This document shows positions 27,591-37,186 of a DNA stretch of 56,480 nt, piece after piece; the stretch's first letter is position 1; each line of letters opens with the position of its first letter. Position numbers and translations under genes: made by a program. Under the pieces are notes generated by a model. That model had not been told where the DNA came from, made no database searches, and was given only the letters and a program-made list of their open reading frames with translations. The stretch spans positions 1-56,480 of the forward strand of contig JAQUOE010000007.1 of NCBI GenBank assembly GCA_028717265.1. Direction: 5' to 3'. Source of the stretch: Actinomycetota bacterium (GTDB lineage: Bacteria > Actinomycetota > Humimicrobiia > Humimicrobiales > Humimicrobiaceae).

Positions 27591-27678
27591 ATCAATTATA
27601 TTGATTTACTTGTAATTTATAATTACATACCTTAAGATTATATAACAATTCTAATTTATAATAATTCTAATTTATAAT
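27591..27678. promoter_or_regulatory. Palindrome- and repeat-rich divergent intergenic region
   Basis: Between the divergent GH1 and GT2 genes lie an inverted repeat with ATCAA/TTGAT arms (27591-27605), a 15-bp inverted repeat GTAATT-TAT-AATTAC (27612-27626), and a perfect 16-bp tandem repeat AATTCTAATTTATAAT (27647-27662 and 27663-27678). The density of symmetric elements suggests operator sites for one or both genes. No regulator gene is adjacent. Confidence 0.45.
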
Positions 27679-27693
27679 TTTTCTCAAACGAAT

Positions 27694-28905
27694 ATGTTCA
27701 TAATATATCAATATACCATAACTGCAATCCTCGGGCTGTTCCTGATCAATTTTATTATCAATAGTATTGTACTGAAAAAAACATCAAAATACTGCCTTCC
27801 GGGATCCTTTAAAAAAAATCCTCCGCTTGTATCGGTAATGATCCCTGCGAGAAATGAAGCGGAAAATATCAAAAGATGTTTGAGATCACTGCTTAAACAG
27901 GATTATCCTAATATGGAAATACTGGTGCTGGATGATAATTCCATCGATGGCACTTCAGCGTCTGTAAAAGAAATGGCGGAAAAAGATGAAAGGATAAAAC
28001 TTATTTCCGGCAAACCCTTAAAAAAGGGATGGCTGGGAAAATGTTATGCCTGCTGGCAGTTATCCAAACATGCAAAAGGCAAATACTTCATCTTTACCGA
28101 TGCCGATACATTGCATTTCGAAAATTCTGTTTCCAGTGCAATCGGCTGCCTTTACTTTAACAGACTGGATGCGATGTCCTCGATTCCGAGACAGATAATG
28201 GTAACGATACACGAAAGATTATTGATCATCTGGGTTCATTTTGGCATCATGGCCCTTCTGCCGCTATATCTTATAAACAAATCGAAAGGCCCGTTGTTCA
28301 GTACCGCGAACGGACAATTTATGTTATTTAAAAGGGAAGTTTACATAAAAATCGGAGGGCATAGATCCATAAAAAATAAAATTCTTGAAGATATCCATAT
28401 ATCAAAGATGGTAAAAAAACACGGATATAAGTTTATGGTTTTCGATGGCAGCGGAAATATAAACTGCAGGATGTATAGAAGCTACAGCGATTTAATAAGA
28501 GGATTTTCAAAATTTATGTTTGCTGCCTTTGACTTCAAACTATTCACAATGGTAATAGTTATTATACTTATTATTGTATTATTTTTAATCCCATTCATAC
28601 TGCTGCCCCTGGGAGTTTTATTTTTTGACTGGCCGGAAATAATAATAAATCTTACTATACTGCAAGTCTTTTTCCTTCTTATCATGAGGATCATGCTTGC
28701 CATTAAAGTCAGAAACAGGGTATTTGATGCGTTTCTCCATCCATTTTCAATGATATATGTGGTACTCATCTGTTTCAATTCCATTTTCCAGACCAAATTT
28801 GGCGAAGGAGTAAACTGGAAAGATAGAAGATACGATGTCTATGGCGAAGACAATCTGGAGCTTATCGGCGATGACAGCGATAAAGAGATTAACTTTCTTT
28901 CTTAA
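27694..28905 (+). CDS. Membrane GT2-family glycosyltransferase
   Basis: A 403-residue glycosyltransferase. An N-terminal membrane helix (about 5-25) precedes the GT2 catalytic domain (about 45-270), with VSVMIPARNE, LDDNSIDG, the DxD-type TDADT and a late E-D pair (ILEDIH). Three or so C-terminal membrane helices follow (about 280-370). The arrangement resembles CrtQ-type and other membrane GT2 enzymes that glycosylate lipids or carotenoids. The C-terminal half of processive synthases (QxxRW) is not obvious. The acceptor is unknown. Its last 17 bp overlap the convergent apgM-like gene. Confidence 0.85.
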   Translation: MFIIYQYTITAILGLFLINFIINSIVLKKTSKYCLPGSFKKNPPLVSVMIPARNEAENIKRCLRSLLKQDYPNMEILVLDDNSIDGTSASVKEMAEKDERIKLISGKPLKKGWLGKCYACWQLSKHAKGKYFIFTDADTLHFENSVSSAIGCLYFNRLDAMSSIPRQIMVTIHERLLIIWVHFGIMALLPLYLINKSKGPLFSTANGQFMLFKREVYIKIGGHRSIKNKILEDIHISKMVKKHGYKFMVFDGSGNINCRMYRSYSDLIRGFSKFMFAAFDFKLFTMVIVIILIIVLFLIPFILLPLGVLFFDWPEIIINLTILQVFFLLIMRIMLAIKVRNRVFDAFLHPFSMIYVVLICFNSIFQTKFGEGVNWKDRRYDVYGEDNLELIGDDSDKEINFLS

Positions 28906-30106
28906 AGAAATGATCCGCTAACCTGTGTCCTTCTTGAAAATAAAGGCCGCTTTCTTTTGCTGAAAATTCGTCAAATTTCCTGTGCCTGCCGTCTGTCCGT
29001 ACAGTGCTGTCGTAAATCATAAACGGTACAGGTTCGGAGGTATGGGTCCTCACCGATATGGGAGTATAATGGTCGGGGAGTATCATCATCCTGTAACGGG
29101 TACCCTGCTTATCCAGGGCTTCTTTTATCGGTCCTATGACTTTGCTGTCAATTATTTCGATGGATCTCACTTTATCTCCTGTATTTCCATGGTGGCTGCA
29201 TTCATCCGTGGCTTCCAGGTGCAGATATACGAAATCCTTTCCGCTCCGGAGCTCATTTATGGCTGCATCGGCTTTCCCCCCGAAATTCGTTTGCATGGTC
29301 CCGGTGGCACCCTTTACCTCAACCGGCTCGAGGCCGGCTAAAATACCGATACCTTTTAACAGGTCGACAGCAGATATTATCGAACCCCTTAATTTATATT
29401 TTTCATAAAAACTGTCCAGCGCAATCTTTTTACCTTCTCCCCATATCCATATCGAGTTCGCGGGATTCAGGCCCCTTTTTATCCGTTTTTTATTAATGAT
29501 ATGTTCATTCAGCAGGCTGCCGCTCTTCGTCATCATATCCAGAAGAACGCCGCTGTCCGGACCTGCGGGTAAAAACGCGGAAATTTTTTTACCAGGTATG
29601 TCATGAGGGGGAGTAAGAATATTTCCGCCCGTACCGCCTTCCCATACAATAATATGCCTGTAGCTTACTCCCGGATAAAATTTTATTTTTTCGGTCCCGA
29701 TCCTGCTGCCGATATATTCGATAAGAATTGCGGACTCACCGGTAGAAATATCGCCGGCACTATGATCCAGCATAACCTTATCAGCGTAATTATCTTCTCC
29801 GGATAATGTGATGAGATTGCACCGGAATACCACATCGTTTTCCGAAAGATCGATACCAAGACTTGCCGCTTCGAGAGGCGAACGTCCTGCATGATATTTT
29901 CCGGGGTCATATCCCAGTACGGTCAGGTTCGCGACATCGCTTCCCGGCGCCATTCCTTCCGGAATCGTCCTTACCGTACCCATTTCGCTATTTCCGGCAA
30001 TATTATCCATGGCCGGGGTTTTCGCATATTGCAGAGGAGTTCTGTTCCCCAGCTCTGCTATCCTGTAATCTGCCATTCCGTCTATAAGTATTATTATATA
30101 TTTCAT
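28889..30106 (-). CDS. ApgM-like protein, probable homoserine kinase (ThrB_IPGAM type)
   Basis: A 405-residue alkaline-phosphatase-superfamily protein of the archaeal-type, cofactor-independent phosphoglycerate mutase family (COG3635). It has the N-terminal LIDGMAD metal site, the nucleophile segment APGSDVANLTVLGYDP, EATDECSHHGN, and the late LPDHYTP. It follows thrC by 60 bp at the end of an argS-lysA-hom-thrC run with no thrB. Family members in such positions have been proposed as alternative homoserine kinases, and I favour that role; plain phosphoglycerate mutase remains possible. The frame extends upstream to 30148, but the ATG at 30106 opens the conserved first strand. Confidence 0.82.
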   Translation of the reverse strand: MKYIIILIDGMADYRIAELGNRTPLQYAKTPAMDNIAGNSEMGTVRTIPEGMAPGSDVANLTVLGYDPGKYHAGRSPLEAASLGIDLSENDVVFRCNLITLSGEDNYADKVMLDHSAGDISTGESAILIEYIGSRIGTEKIKFYPGVSYRHIIVWEGGTGGNILTPPHDIPGKKISAFLPAGPDSGVLLDMMTKSGSLLNEHIINKKRIKRGLNPANSIWIWGEGKKIALDSFYEKYKLRGSIISAVDLLKGIGILAGLEPVEVKGATGTMQTNFGGKADAAINELRSGKDFVYLHLEATDECSHHGNTGDKVRSIEIIDSKVIGPIKEALDKQGTRYRMMILPDHYTPISVRTHTSEPVPFMIYDSTVRTDGRHRKFDEFSAKESGLYFQEGHRLADHFFKKES

Positions 30107-30166
30107 ATTGACTCGATTCTTAGCTCCAAAAGATAAATCTCTCCACATGCCGCTTTTGAAAGAATT

Positions 30167-31657
30167 TTAAATTCCAAGAATACCGGATATGACATCTCTC
30201 ATCTGGTCCGTCCTGCAAACAGTTTTATGAAGGATCTCTCTCTTCTCCAGATCTTTCAAAGCGGCCGGGATCTTTAAACCGGAAATCTCTGAAATTACTT
30301 TGATCAATGAAAATTCATCCATACCGGTATATTTCGCATCTATTGCCTTTGCCACACTGCCCGGGAATTTAAATGGGCTTGCTGTGGAAGCGATGACAGT
30401 TTTTGCCGTGTCGCCGCTCTTTTCCGCATATTTACGGTAAACATTGTATCCCACAGCGGTATGGGTATCTATCAGATAGTTGAAATTTAAAAATAGATCC
30501 TTTATTGTCTCAAATGTTTCCTTATCCGTGGCAAAGCCCCCATAAAAATCCGCCATCTTGTCCTTCATACCGGCAGTTATTTCAAATTTCCCCTGTATAT
30601 TCAGATTGTTTATAAGATCATTTAATATATCCGGGTTACTTCCGGAGATATCATACAGCAAGCGTTCCAGATTGCTGGAAACCAGAATATCCATCGAAGG
30701 GGAACTGGTAACGATCAGCTTCCTTCTCCTGTCATATATCCCACTGTTTATGAAATCATAAAGTACGTTGTTTTCATTGGAGGCACATATGAGCCTGCCT
30801 ACAGGAAGTCCCATTTTCTTCGAATAGTATGCTGCCAGGATGTTCCCAAAATTTCCTGTCGGGACCGCGACATTGATGATTTCATCCTTCTCTATTTTGC
30901 CTGTCCTTGCAAGAGTCAGATAAGCATTTACATAATAGACCACCTGGGGTATGAGCCTTCCGATATTTATAGAATTAGCCGAGGAAAATATATATCCATT
31001 ATCATCCAAGATCCTGTTGAACGCCGCATCGGAAAAAATTTCTTTAACTCCCCTCTGGGCATCATCAAAATTTCCCTTGATCGTCACGACGCAGGTATTG
31101 TTCCCCCCCTGGGTATTCATATGCCTTTCCTGGATCCTGCTCACTCCATCTTCAGGAAAGAAAACTATTATTCTTGTTCCTTCGACATCGGCAAAACCTT
31201 CCAGTGCCGCTTTACCGGTATCTCCTGAAGTCGCGGTAAGTACCACTATCTCCTTATCGATATCATTCTTTGCTGCAGCTATTTTTAACAGGTGCGGAAG
31301 CACAGCAAGAGCTATATCCTTGAAGGCGAGAGTGGGCCCGTGATAAAGCTCGAGAAAAAAAGCTCCGCCTTTTTCAACAAGCGGTACAATTCCTGAGTCA
31401 TCGAATTTGCTGTCGTAAGCTTTTTCTATGCAATATTTGAGTTCCTCTTCCGTAAAATCAGTAAAGAACCTGCTCATTATATATAATGCAAGGTCCTTAT
31501 ACTCCATCTTTAGAAGGCTGTCCCGGGACAGATCGATCCGGGGAATTGTATCGGGGACATAAAGCCCTCCATCGGAAGCTATGCCCTTTACTATTGCCCT
31601 GGAAGAACTTATGGGACCACTGATTCCTCTGGTACTTCTGTAATATAACTCAGACAT
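30167..31657 (-). CDS. thrC: Threonine synthase
   Basis: A 496-residue PLP enzyme converting O-phosphohomoserine to threonine. The PLP lysine is in GPTLAFKDIAL, and the phosphate-binding loop is LTATSGDTGKAALEG. Its length and N-terminal helical domain match the long (E. coli/yeast-like) threonine synthase class. It follows hom by 77 bp and precedes the apgM-like gene that could supply its substrate. Confidence 0.95.
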   Translation of the reverse strand: MSELYYRSTRGISGPISSSRAIVKGIASDGGLYVPDTIPRIDLSRDSLLKMEYKDLALYIMSRFFTDFTEEELKYCIEKAYDSKFDDSGIVPLVEKGGAFFLELYHGPTLAFKDIALAVLPHLLKIAAAKNDIDKEIVVLTATSGDTGKAALEGFADVEGTRIIVFFPEDGVSRIQERHMNTQGGNNTCVVTIKGNFDDAQRGVKEIFSDAAFNRILDDNGYIFSSANSINIGRLIPQVVYYVNAYLTLARTGKIEKDEIINVAVPTGNFGNILAAYYSKKMGLPVGRLICASNENNVLYDFINSGIYDRRRKLIVTSSPSMDILVSSNLERLLYDISGSNPDILNDLINNLNIQGKFEITAGMKDKMADFYGGFATDKETFETIKDLFLNFNYLIDTHTAVGYNVYRKYAEKSGDTAKTVIASTASPFKFPGSVAKAIDAKYTGMDEFSLIKVISEISGLKIPAALKDLEKREILHKTVCRTDQMRDVISGILGI

Positions 31658-31734
31658 TTTTCTCTGTTTATTATTAATCTATTTGACTTATGGATCCGCC
31701 GGGAATGTTTTTATAACAAATAAAGCCTGAGTGA

Positions 31735-33069
31735 TTAACTTAAATCTTCAACCCTGATCACGCTCAGGACCTCATTTACGACATCAAGTTCAGAAATATC
31801 TTTTATCGATTTGGACAAATTTTTATTGACCACTTCATGTGTAATAAATATGAGCCCTGCGCTTTTCTTTTTGTCTCTCTGTTTCTGAACCATTGATTCG
31901 ATACTGACCGAATTCTTACCGAATACTTCCGCAATCCTTGCCAGCACACCGGGTTTATCAACTACATCCATAAGGATATAAAATTTGCTTACGGTATCAT
32001 CGATTGATTTGAACTTTTTATTTTCAAAACAGCTGCAGCCATAGATTATCCCTTTTTTGTTCCTGTCAAAGTTACGGGCGATTTTTACAATGTCGCCTAC
32101 TACGGAACTTGCAGTGGGTCTGTCCCCGGCACCTCTTCCGTAGCTCATCATCTCTCCGACATAATTGCCATAAACGTAAACTGCATTGAATGTGTCTTCG
32201 ATTGAGGCGAGTATGTGGTCCGCAGGTATCAATGCGGGATGAACCCTTACGCTTATTTCACTGTTTTCTTCGATCCCGATCGCAAGAAGCTTAATTCTAT
32301 AACCCATATCCAGCGCATTTCTTATATCATCGGATGACACGCCGGTTATTCCCTCTTTATATACATCCTTCAGCGTGACTCTTGAATTGAAAGCTATGGA
32401 ACTTAAGATTGCCAGCTTGCATGCTGAATCATAACCTTCTATATCAGACGATGGATTTGATTTCTCTGCATATCCCAGTTCCTGCGCTTTCTTAAGGGCT
32501 TCATCAAATGACAGGTTGTCTTTCTCCATACGGGTAAGGATATAATTTGTGGTTCCATTTACTATCCCTATGATTTCGTTTATATTATTTGAGGCCAGAG
32601 AAGATTTAAGGGGCCCTATTATAGGTATCCCGCCTCCCACGCTTGCCTCAAACAATAGATCTACATTGTTTTTTTCCGCTGCTGCAAATAAATCTCCTCC
32701 TTTGTTGGCAAGCAGGTCCTTATTTGCGGTGACCACATATTTTCCCGAACTCAGAGCTTCATGGACATAGTCATAAGCAGGATCTATCCCTCCGACAAGC
32801 TCAACCACGATATCGATACTTTCATCCTGCAGGACATCGCTGGCGCTGCTGCTTATTTTTATATCCTTAAGTCCCGCCAGAGAAGAGGAATCGATTTTCT
32901 TTAAATCCTTCTCGGCGATCCTTGCAATATTTATATTCTTTTTTATCTTCTTTGCAAGGTAGTCCCTCTGTTCCCTGATAAGGGAATAAACACAGCTTGC
33001 AATGTAGCCAAAGCCTATTATTCCGATATTTATATCTTCAATTTTTTTATCTTTTATATAATCCGACAT
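31735..33069 (-). CDS. hom: Homoserine dehydrogenase with ACT domain
   Basis: A 444-residue enzyme reducing aspartate semialdehyde to homoserine. It has a nucleotide-binding domain (GIIGFGYIA), the catalytic domain with GIVNGTTNYILTRM, and a C-terminal ACT domain (about 365-444) for threonine feedback. The dinucleotide motif is GxGxxA (Ala at residue 24) rather than the usual GxGxxG. The start overlaps the end of lysA by 23 bp, so the two are translationally coupled. The ACT domain implies that flux is controlled by threonine. Confidence 0.94.
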   Translation of the reverse strand: MSDYIKDKKIEDINIGIIGFGYIASCVYSLIREQRDYLAKKIKKNINIARIAEKDLKKIDSSSLAGLKDIKISSSASDVLQDESIDIVVELVGGIDPAYDYVHEALSSGKYVVTANKDLLANKGGDLFAAAEKNNVDLLFEASVGGGIPIIGPLKSSLASNNINEIIGIVNGTTNYILTRMEKDNLSFDEALKKAQELGYAEKSNPSSDIEGYDSACKLAILSSIAFNSRVTLKDVYKEGITGVSSDDIRNALDMGYRIKLLAIGIEENSEISVRVHPALIPADHILASIEDTFNAVYVYGNYVGEMMSYGRGAGDRPTASSVVGDIVKIARNFDRNKKGIIYGCSCFENKKFKSIDDTVSKFYILMDVVDKPGVLARIAEVFGKNSVSIESMVQKQRDKKKSAGLIFITHEVVNKNLSKSIKDISELDVVNEVLSVIRVEDLS

Positions 33070-34375
33070 CTTTTATCACCAAATCCTTATAAGTTTGTCT
33101 TTTTATCCAGACCCAGCTGTCACCGTTTTCCACAGCTGCTACCGCACTCTTTGGCTGGCTGTTATAATTGCTCGATAGAGAGTAGCAGTAGCCGCCGGTA
33201 GTTGCTACGACTATAAAATCGCCACTTGAAACCTGTGGTAATTTTATATCGTTTATTATCACATCCCCGCTTTCACAATGTTTTCCGACTATCGAATAAT
33301 TCATTTTATTGCCGTCCGGCGTATCTGTGCCGTCTCCCATCTTATTTGCAACATATGCACTGTATCTGGCCTGATAAAGCATCGGCCTTATATTATCGGA
33401 CATACCGCCATCTATTAAAATGTATTTTTTTGACTCATTGATTTCCTTTATCCCGCCGACTTCATATAACGTCACGCCGGCACTTCCAATAATGGATCTT
33501 CCCGGTTCCAGGTACAATTTTTCAATTTTGACGCCGTACTTTTTCTGACATTTCTTTACTGAGTCATATATTAAATTTGACAGATCCTCTATGCCCGGGG
33601 GCCTTTCTTCGGAAACATATTGTATTCCCAGCCCGCCGCCGATATTTATCCGCTTTATCCTTATATCCAGCTTATCTTTTATCATTTTGATAAATTTCAT
33701 CATAGCTTCGATTAGTTCTCTGTAGCATGACAGATTGAATATCTGGGAACCTATATGCGCAGTGATCCCGGTAAGTTCCAGATTTTTATACTCGCTGATT
33801 TTTTTTACCGCTTCGAATGCAGCATTATTATGCAGGCCGAATCCGAATTTGGAATTAATCTTACCGGTCTGAATATATTCATGGGTATCGGCTTTTATTC
33901 CGGGATTGATCCTTAACATGATATTTTGCTTTAAGTTACTTTTTTCGCATAATTCTCCCAGAGCTTTCAGTTCCGTGAAATTATCCACCATGAAATGCCC
34001 GACTTTATTTTCCAATCCATACCGGATTTCTTCATAAGATTTGTTATTTCCGTGAAAATATATCTCCTCAGCTGGAAAGCCGCTGTTCAGGGCGATGAAA
34101 AGTTCTCCGCCTGTGGACACGTCTATTCCCAGACCTTCCTTTTCCATAAGCTGGCACATTGCTGTGCATATAAATGCTTTAGCGGCATAACTCATATGTA
34201 CTTCAAGATCGGCAAAAGTAAAATTCTTCTTATAGTTCCTGCACTGATTTTTTATTGTGGCGATATCAATAATATACAGCGGGGTCTCATATTCTTCTTT
34301 CAACTTCACAACGTCATTGCCGCCTATTACCAGGTGCCCTTCCCTGTTGATTTCCGCGGTGATCGGAAGTATCAT
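33047..34375 (-). CDS. lysA: Diaminopimelate decarboxylase
   Basis: A 442-residue fold-type III PLP enzyme making lysine from meso-diaminopimelate. The PLP lysine is K66 (MSYAAKAF). HIGSQI, GGGLGIQY, EPGRSI and the active-site HCESGDV are all present, so it is the decarboxylase proper. It lies between argS and hom. The 113-bp gap before it holds no recognisable lysine riboswitch. Confidence 0.95.
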   Translation of the reverse strand: MILPITAEINREGHLVIGGNDVVKLKEEYETPLYIIDIATIKNQCRNYKKNFTFADLEVHMSYAAKAFICTAMCQLMEKEGLGIDVSTGGELFIALNSGFPAEEIYFHGNNKSYEEIRYGLENKVGHFMVDNFTELKALGELCEKSNLKQNIMLRINPGIKADTHEYIQTGKINSKFGFGLHNNAAFEAVKKISEYKNLELTGITAHIGSQIFNLSCYRELIEAMMKFIKMIKDKLDIRIKRINIGGGLGIQYVSEERPPGIEDLSNLIYDSVKKCQKKYGVKIEKLYLEPGRSIIGSAGVTLYEVGGIKEINESKKYILIDGGMSDNIRPMLYQARYSAYVANKMGDGTDTPDGNKMNYSIVGKHCESGDVIINDIKLPQVSSGDFIVVATTGGYCYSLSSNYNSQPKSAVAAVENGDSWVWIKRQTYKDLVIKDVGLYKR

Positions 34376-34488
34376 TTTTATCCTCTCTCAAATTTAAATT
34401 TTTTATTAATTAATTTTTCTTTTTATTAATTGGTTACAGAGTCAATTAAATTATTTAATCAAATATTAATCAAGATATTTCTATTGTG

Positions 34489-36183
34489 CTACATTTTTTG
34501 AGGGGCGCTTACACCAAGAAGTTTCAATGCATTCCGGAGTACCTGTCTTACCAGCAGGATCAAAACAAACCTGTCCTCATCGACCGCGGCTCTGTCCCCG
34601 TCATCGTTTACCACTCTGAAATTATTATAGAAATAATGAAATCCGGTAGCCAATCTGTAAAGATACTGGGTAACGAGATACGGGGCATTGCTCCTGCAGC
34701 TATTATATATTATATCAGGATACAAAATCATTATTTTTGCCAGCTGTCTCTCGCTCCTGCTCTTAAATTCTATTTTTGATGTATCTATTTTATCAAGGCT
34801 GCAGCTGCCTGATTCAATATCACCAGGGCCGCTTTCTTTTATTTTCTCTAAAATACTTTCGATTCTTGCATGCGCATATTGCACATAATAAACAGGATTT
34901 TGATTCGATTTCTGTTTTGCAAGGCTCACATCAAAATCCATGGGAGTATCGAAGGAATTCATACTGAAAAAATACCTTACCGCATCTTTTCCCACTTCTT
35001 CAATAAGGTCTCTTAAAGGATAGAGTTTGCCTTTCCTTCTGGACATTTTCAGAGTCTTCCCTCTGTCCACTATTTTTACCATCTGCCCTATTATTATTTC
35101 CAGTCTATCTTCTGCCAGTCCCATTGCTTTTCCTATAGACTTAAGTCTATCAACATAACCATGGTGATCGGCCCCGAGGACATATACCAGTTTGTCATAC
35201 CCTCTCTTTATTTTATCCATCAGATATAATATGTCGGAAGCAAAGTAAGAAGGGCTCCCATCCTTTCTTATTACTACCCTGTCCTTATCGTCCGCATACC
35301 GGGAAACTTTGAACCATAAGGCCCCATCTTTCTCGTAAACCATATCCTTATTCTTTAAATCAGTTATCAATTTCTCCAGATTCGAGTTTTCATACAGCCA
35401 GCTTTCATAAAACCACCGGTCATACCGGACACCCATTAATTCCAGAGTCTCGCATATATACGAAACCATCATCCTGATTATTTCTTTCTTAAAAGGTCCT
35501 GTTTCTACTTCTTTTATCCCGCTTTTTTCAACTATAAAGCGGCCGTTATGTTCGCTGATGAGCCTATCCACTGCCAGGGACACCGATTCTTCCGGATATC
35601 CGTTTTCGGGATAACTGGTAATCCTGCCAGAATGTCCGAGGTATATGCACTTTGCGCAATCACTGAATTTATCCGCCTGTGTGCCGTAATCATTGACATA
35701 ATATTCTCTGAAAACCTCATATCCGTTTGCGGCATAAATATTTGCCAGGCTGTCTCCCAGCGCTCCCCACCTGCCGTGCCCAACATGAAGATTGCCGGTG
35801 GGATTGGAGCTTACATATTCAAGCTGTACCCTTACTCCTTCCCCGCTCCGGTTGGACCCGAATTTTTCCTTATATTCTATTATGTTTTTCAGGTTTTCTT
35901 TTATGAACCCGTCTTTCAAATTAAAATTAACGAATCCCGGTTTTACTATATTTACATCTTTGATTTGATCCCATCCGGAAATCAATTCTTTTTCAATCTT
36001 TGATGCAATTTCAAAAGGATTTTTATTTAGAATCGGAGCAAGCACCATTGCGGCATTGGTCGAGAGATCGCCGAACTTTTCATTCTTCGGTTCTTCAACG
36101 GTCAGGTTATTTAAATTTGATTTGATCCCCGCGAGTCCGCCGGCATAATCCTTGATTTTTTGTTTTAATTCATTTATTACCAT
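34489..36183 (-). CDS. argS: Arginyl-tRNA synthetase
   Basis: A 564-residue class I aminoacyl-tRNA synthetase. An N-terminal arginyl-specific domain (about 1-100) precedes the HIGH motif in the form HVGHGR, the KMSKS loop appears as KMSRRKG, and a C-terminal helical anticodon-binding domain ends at the stop. The frame is open up to 36237, but that extension runs into the tRNA-Thr gene. The ATG at 36183, nine bases after GTGAAAG, is the start. It heads an argS-lysA-hom-thrC order known from Actinobacteria. Confidence 0.96.
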   Translation of the reverse strand: MVINELKQKIKDYAGGLAGIKSNLNNLTVEEPKNEKFGDLSTNAAMVLAPILNKNPFEIASKIEKELISGWDQIKDVNIVKPGFVNFNLKDGFIKENLKNIIEYKEKFGSNRSGEGVRVQLEYVSSNPTGNLHVGHGRWGALGDSLANIYAANGYEVFREYYVNDYGTQADKFSDCAKCIYLGHSGRITSYPENGYPEESVSLAVDRLISEHNGRFIVEKSGIKEVETGPFKKEIIRMMVSYICETLELMGVRYDRWFYESWLYENSNLEKLITDLKNKDMVYEKDGALWFKVSRYADDKDRVVIRKDGSPSYFASDILYLMDKIKRGYDKLVYVLGADHHGYVDRLKSIGKAMGLAEDRLEIIIGQMVKIVDRGKTLKMSRRKGKLYPLRDLIEEVGKDAVRYFFSMNSFDTPMDFDVSLAKQKSNQNPVYYVQYAHARIESILEKIKESGPGDIESGSCSLDKIDTSKIEFKSRSERQLAKIMILYPDIIYNSCRSNAPYLVTQYLYRLATGFHYFYNNFRVVNDDGDRAAVDEDRFVLILLVRQVLRNALKLLGVSAPQKM

Positions 36184-36201
36184 TATTTTTTCTTTCACTG
36201 G

Positions 36202-36274
36202 AGCCGACGACCGGACTTGAACCGGTAACCTGCTCATTACGAATGAGCTGCTCTACCAATTGAGCTACATCGGC
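36202..36274 (-). tRNA. tRNA-Thr (anticodon CGT)
   Basis: A 73-nt cloverleaf on the minus strand. The acceptor stem GCCGATG pairs with CGTCGGC (one T-G pair). The D arm is GCTC/GAGC, the anticodon stem GCTCA/TGAGC closes the loop TTCGTAA with anticodon CGT (reads ACG, Thr), and the T arm is ACCGG/CCGGT with loop TTCAAGT. The discriminator is T and no CCA is encoded. It sits between ricT and argS in the same direction, so it may be cut from a longer transcript. Confidence 0.95.
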
Positions 36275-36299
36275 CGATAAATCGGATAAAAAAGCGTTT

Positions 36300-37181
36300 C
36301 TAATTATTTTCGCCCTCGACTTTGTCCCTGCCTTCCGGTCTGGCTTCTTCGCCGGTATCTCCCCTGATTTCTACTCTTTCATTGGTTACTTCTACTTCGG
36401 AAAAAAGAACGGATTTTCTGGTCTGGCTGTCAAATTCCACTATTAAAGACTTTTTTAAAGGTTCATATCCGCAGACTCCGCCGCAGCCAAGAGCGCACTT
36501 TACTTTTATTCCTCTTTCCGGCGCTTTTTCCATAAATTCTTTATATGAGTCGTATTCATATTTCAAGCAGCACATGAGTCTCCCGCATATCCCGGATATT
36601 TTAAAGGGATTTAAGGGAAGATTCTGATCCTTTGCCATTTTTATTGAAATCGATTCAAAGTCTGTCAAAAAACTCTTGCAGCACAGGTTCATTCCACAGG
36701 GACCCAGCCCACCCACTATCTTCGCTTCATCTCTTACGCCTATCTGCCTGAGTTCTATTCTGATTTTAAAATGAGTGGCAAGTTCCTTTACCATCTCTCT
36801 GAAGTCCACTCTTTTTTCGGAAGTAAAGAAAAAAATCATCTTGCTCTTATCGAACATCACATGAACATTTATCAGCTTCATTTGAAGATTGTATTTTTTG
36901 GAAAGCTGACTGAATTTTTTGGAACCTTTATCTTCCTTGTCGCGGTTAAGTTCGTCGACAGATAGATCATAATATGTGGCTTTTCTTATCACTCTGTTTA
37001 ATGGAGTGGTGATATCGCTTTCGCTTATATCCACCGAAGGCACCACTACTTCGCCGATTTCCTTTGCCTCTTCATCTATATGACATATTACCTTATCCCC
37101 CATTTCAAGTTTTAATCCGGCAGGGTCAAAGTAGTGTACCGTATCATTTTTTCTAAACATTATACCCACAATTAAAGACAT
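36300..37181 (-). CDS. ricT: PSP1-domain protein RicT (YaaT)
   Basis: A 293-residue PSP1-family protein. In Bacillus, RicT (YaaT) works with RicA and RicF, carries Fe-S clusters, and controls RNase Y-dependent mRNA maturation. The Cys-rich core is clear: GPCGMNLCC, then ICGRLMCCLKYE, plus a later CALGCGGVCGY stretch. A GTG at 37190 overlaps holB, but GAGGTG placed 6 nt before the ATG at 37181 supports the latter. It follows holB without a gap, as in the tmk-holB-yaaT block of Firmicutes. Confidence 0.93.
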   Translation of the reverse strand: MSLIVGIMFRKNDTVHYFDPAGLKLEMGDKVICHIDEEAKEIGEVVVPSVDISESDITTPLNRVIRKATYYDLSVDELNRDKEDKGSKKFSQLSKKYNLQMKLINVHVMFDKSKMIFFFTSEKRVDFREMVKELATHFKIRIELRQIGVRDEAKIVGGLGPCGMNLCCKSFLTDFESISIKMAKDQNLPLNPFKISGICGRLMCCLKYEYDSYKEFMEKAPERGIKVKCALGCGGVCGYEPLKKSLIVEFDSQTRKSVLFSEVEVTNERVEIRGDTGEEARPEGRDKVEGENN

Positions 37182-37186
37182 GACTT

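Noticed and set aside
34376-34488. Lysine riboswitch before lysA
   Set aside because: The gap is only 113 bp, AT-rich, and shows none of the conserved multi-helix features; lysA is probably read through from argS.
36184-36237. N-terminal extension of argS to the earlier start at 36237
   Set aside because: The extension overlaps the 3' half of tRNA-Thr and is not part of the arginyl-tRNA synthetase family; the ATG at 36183 is normal.
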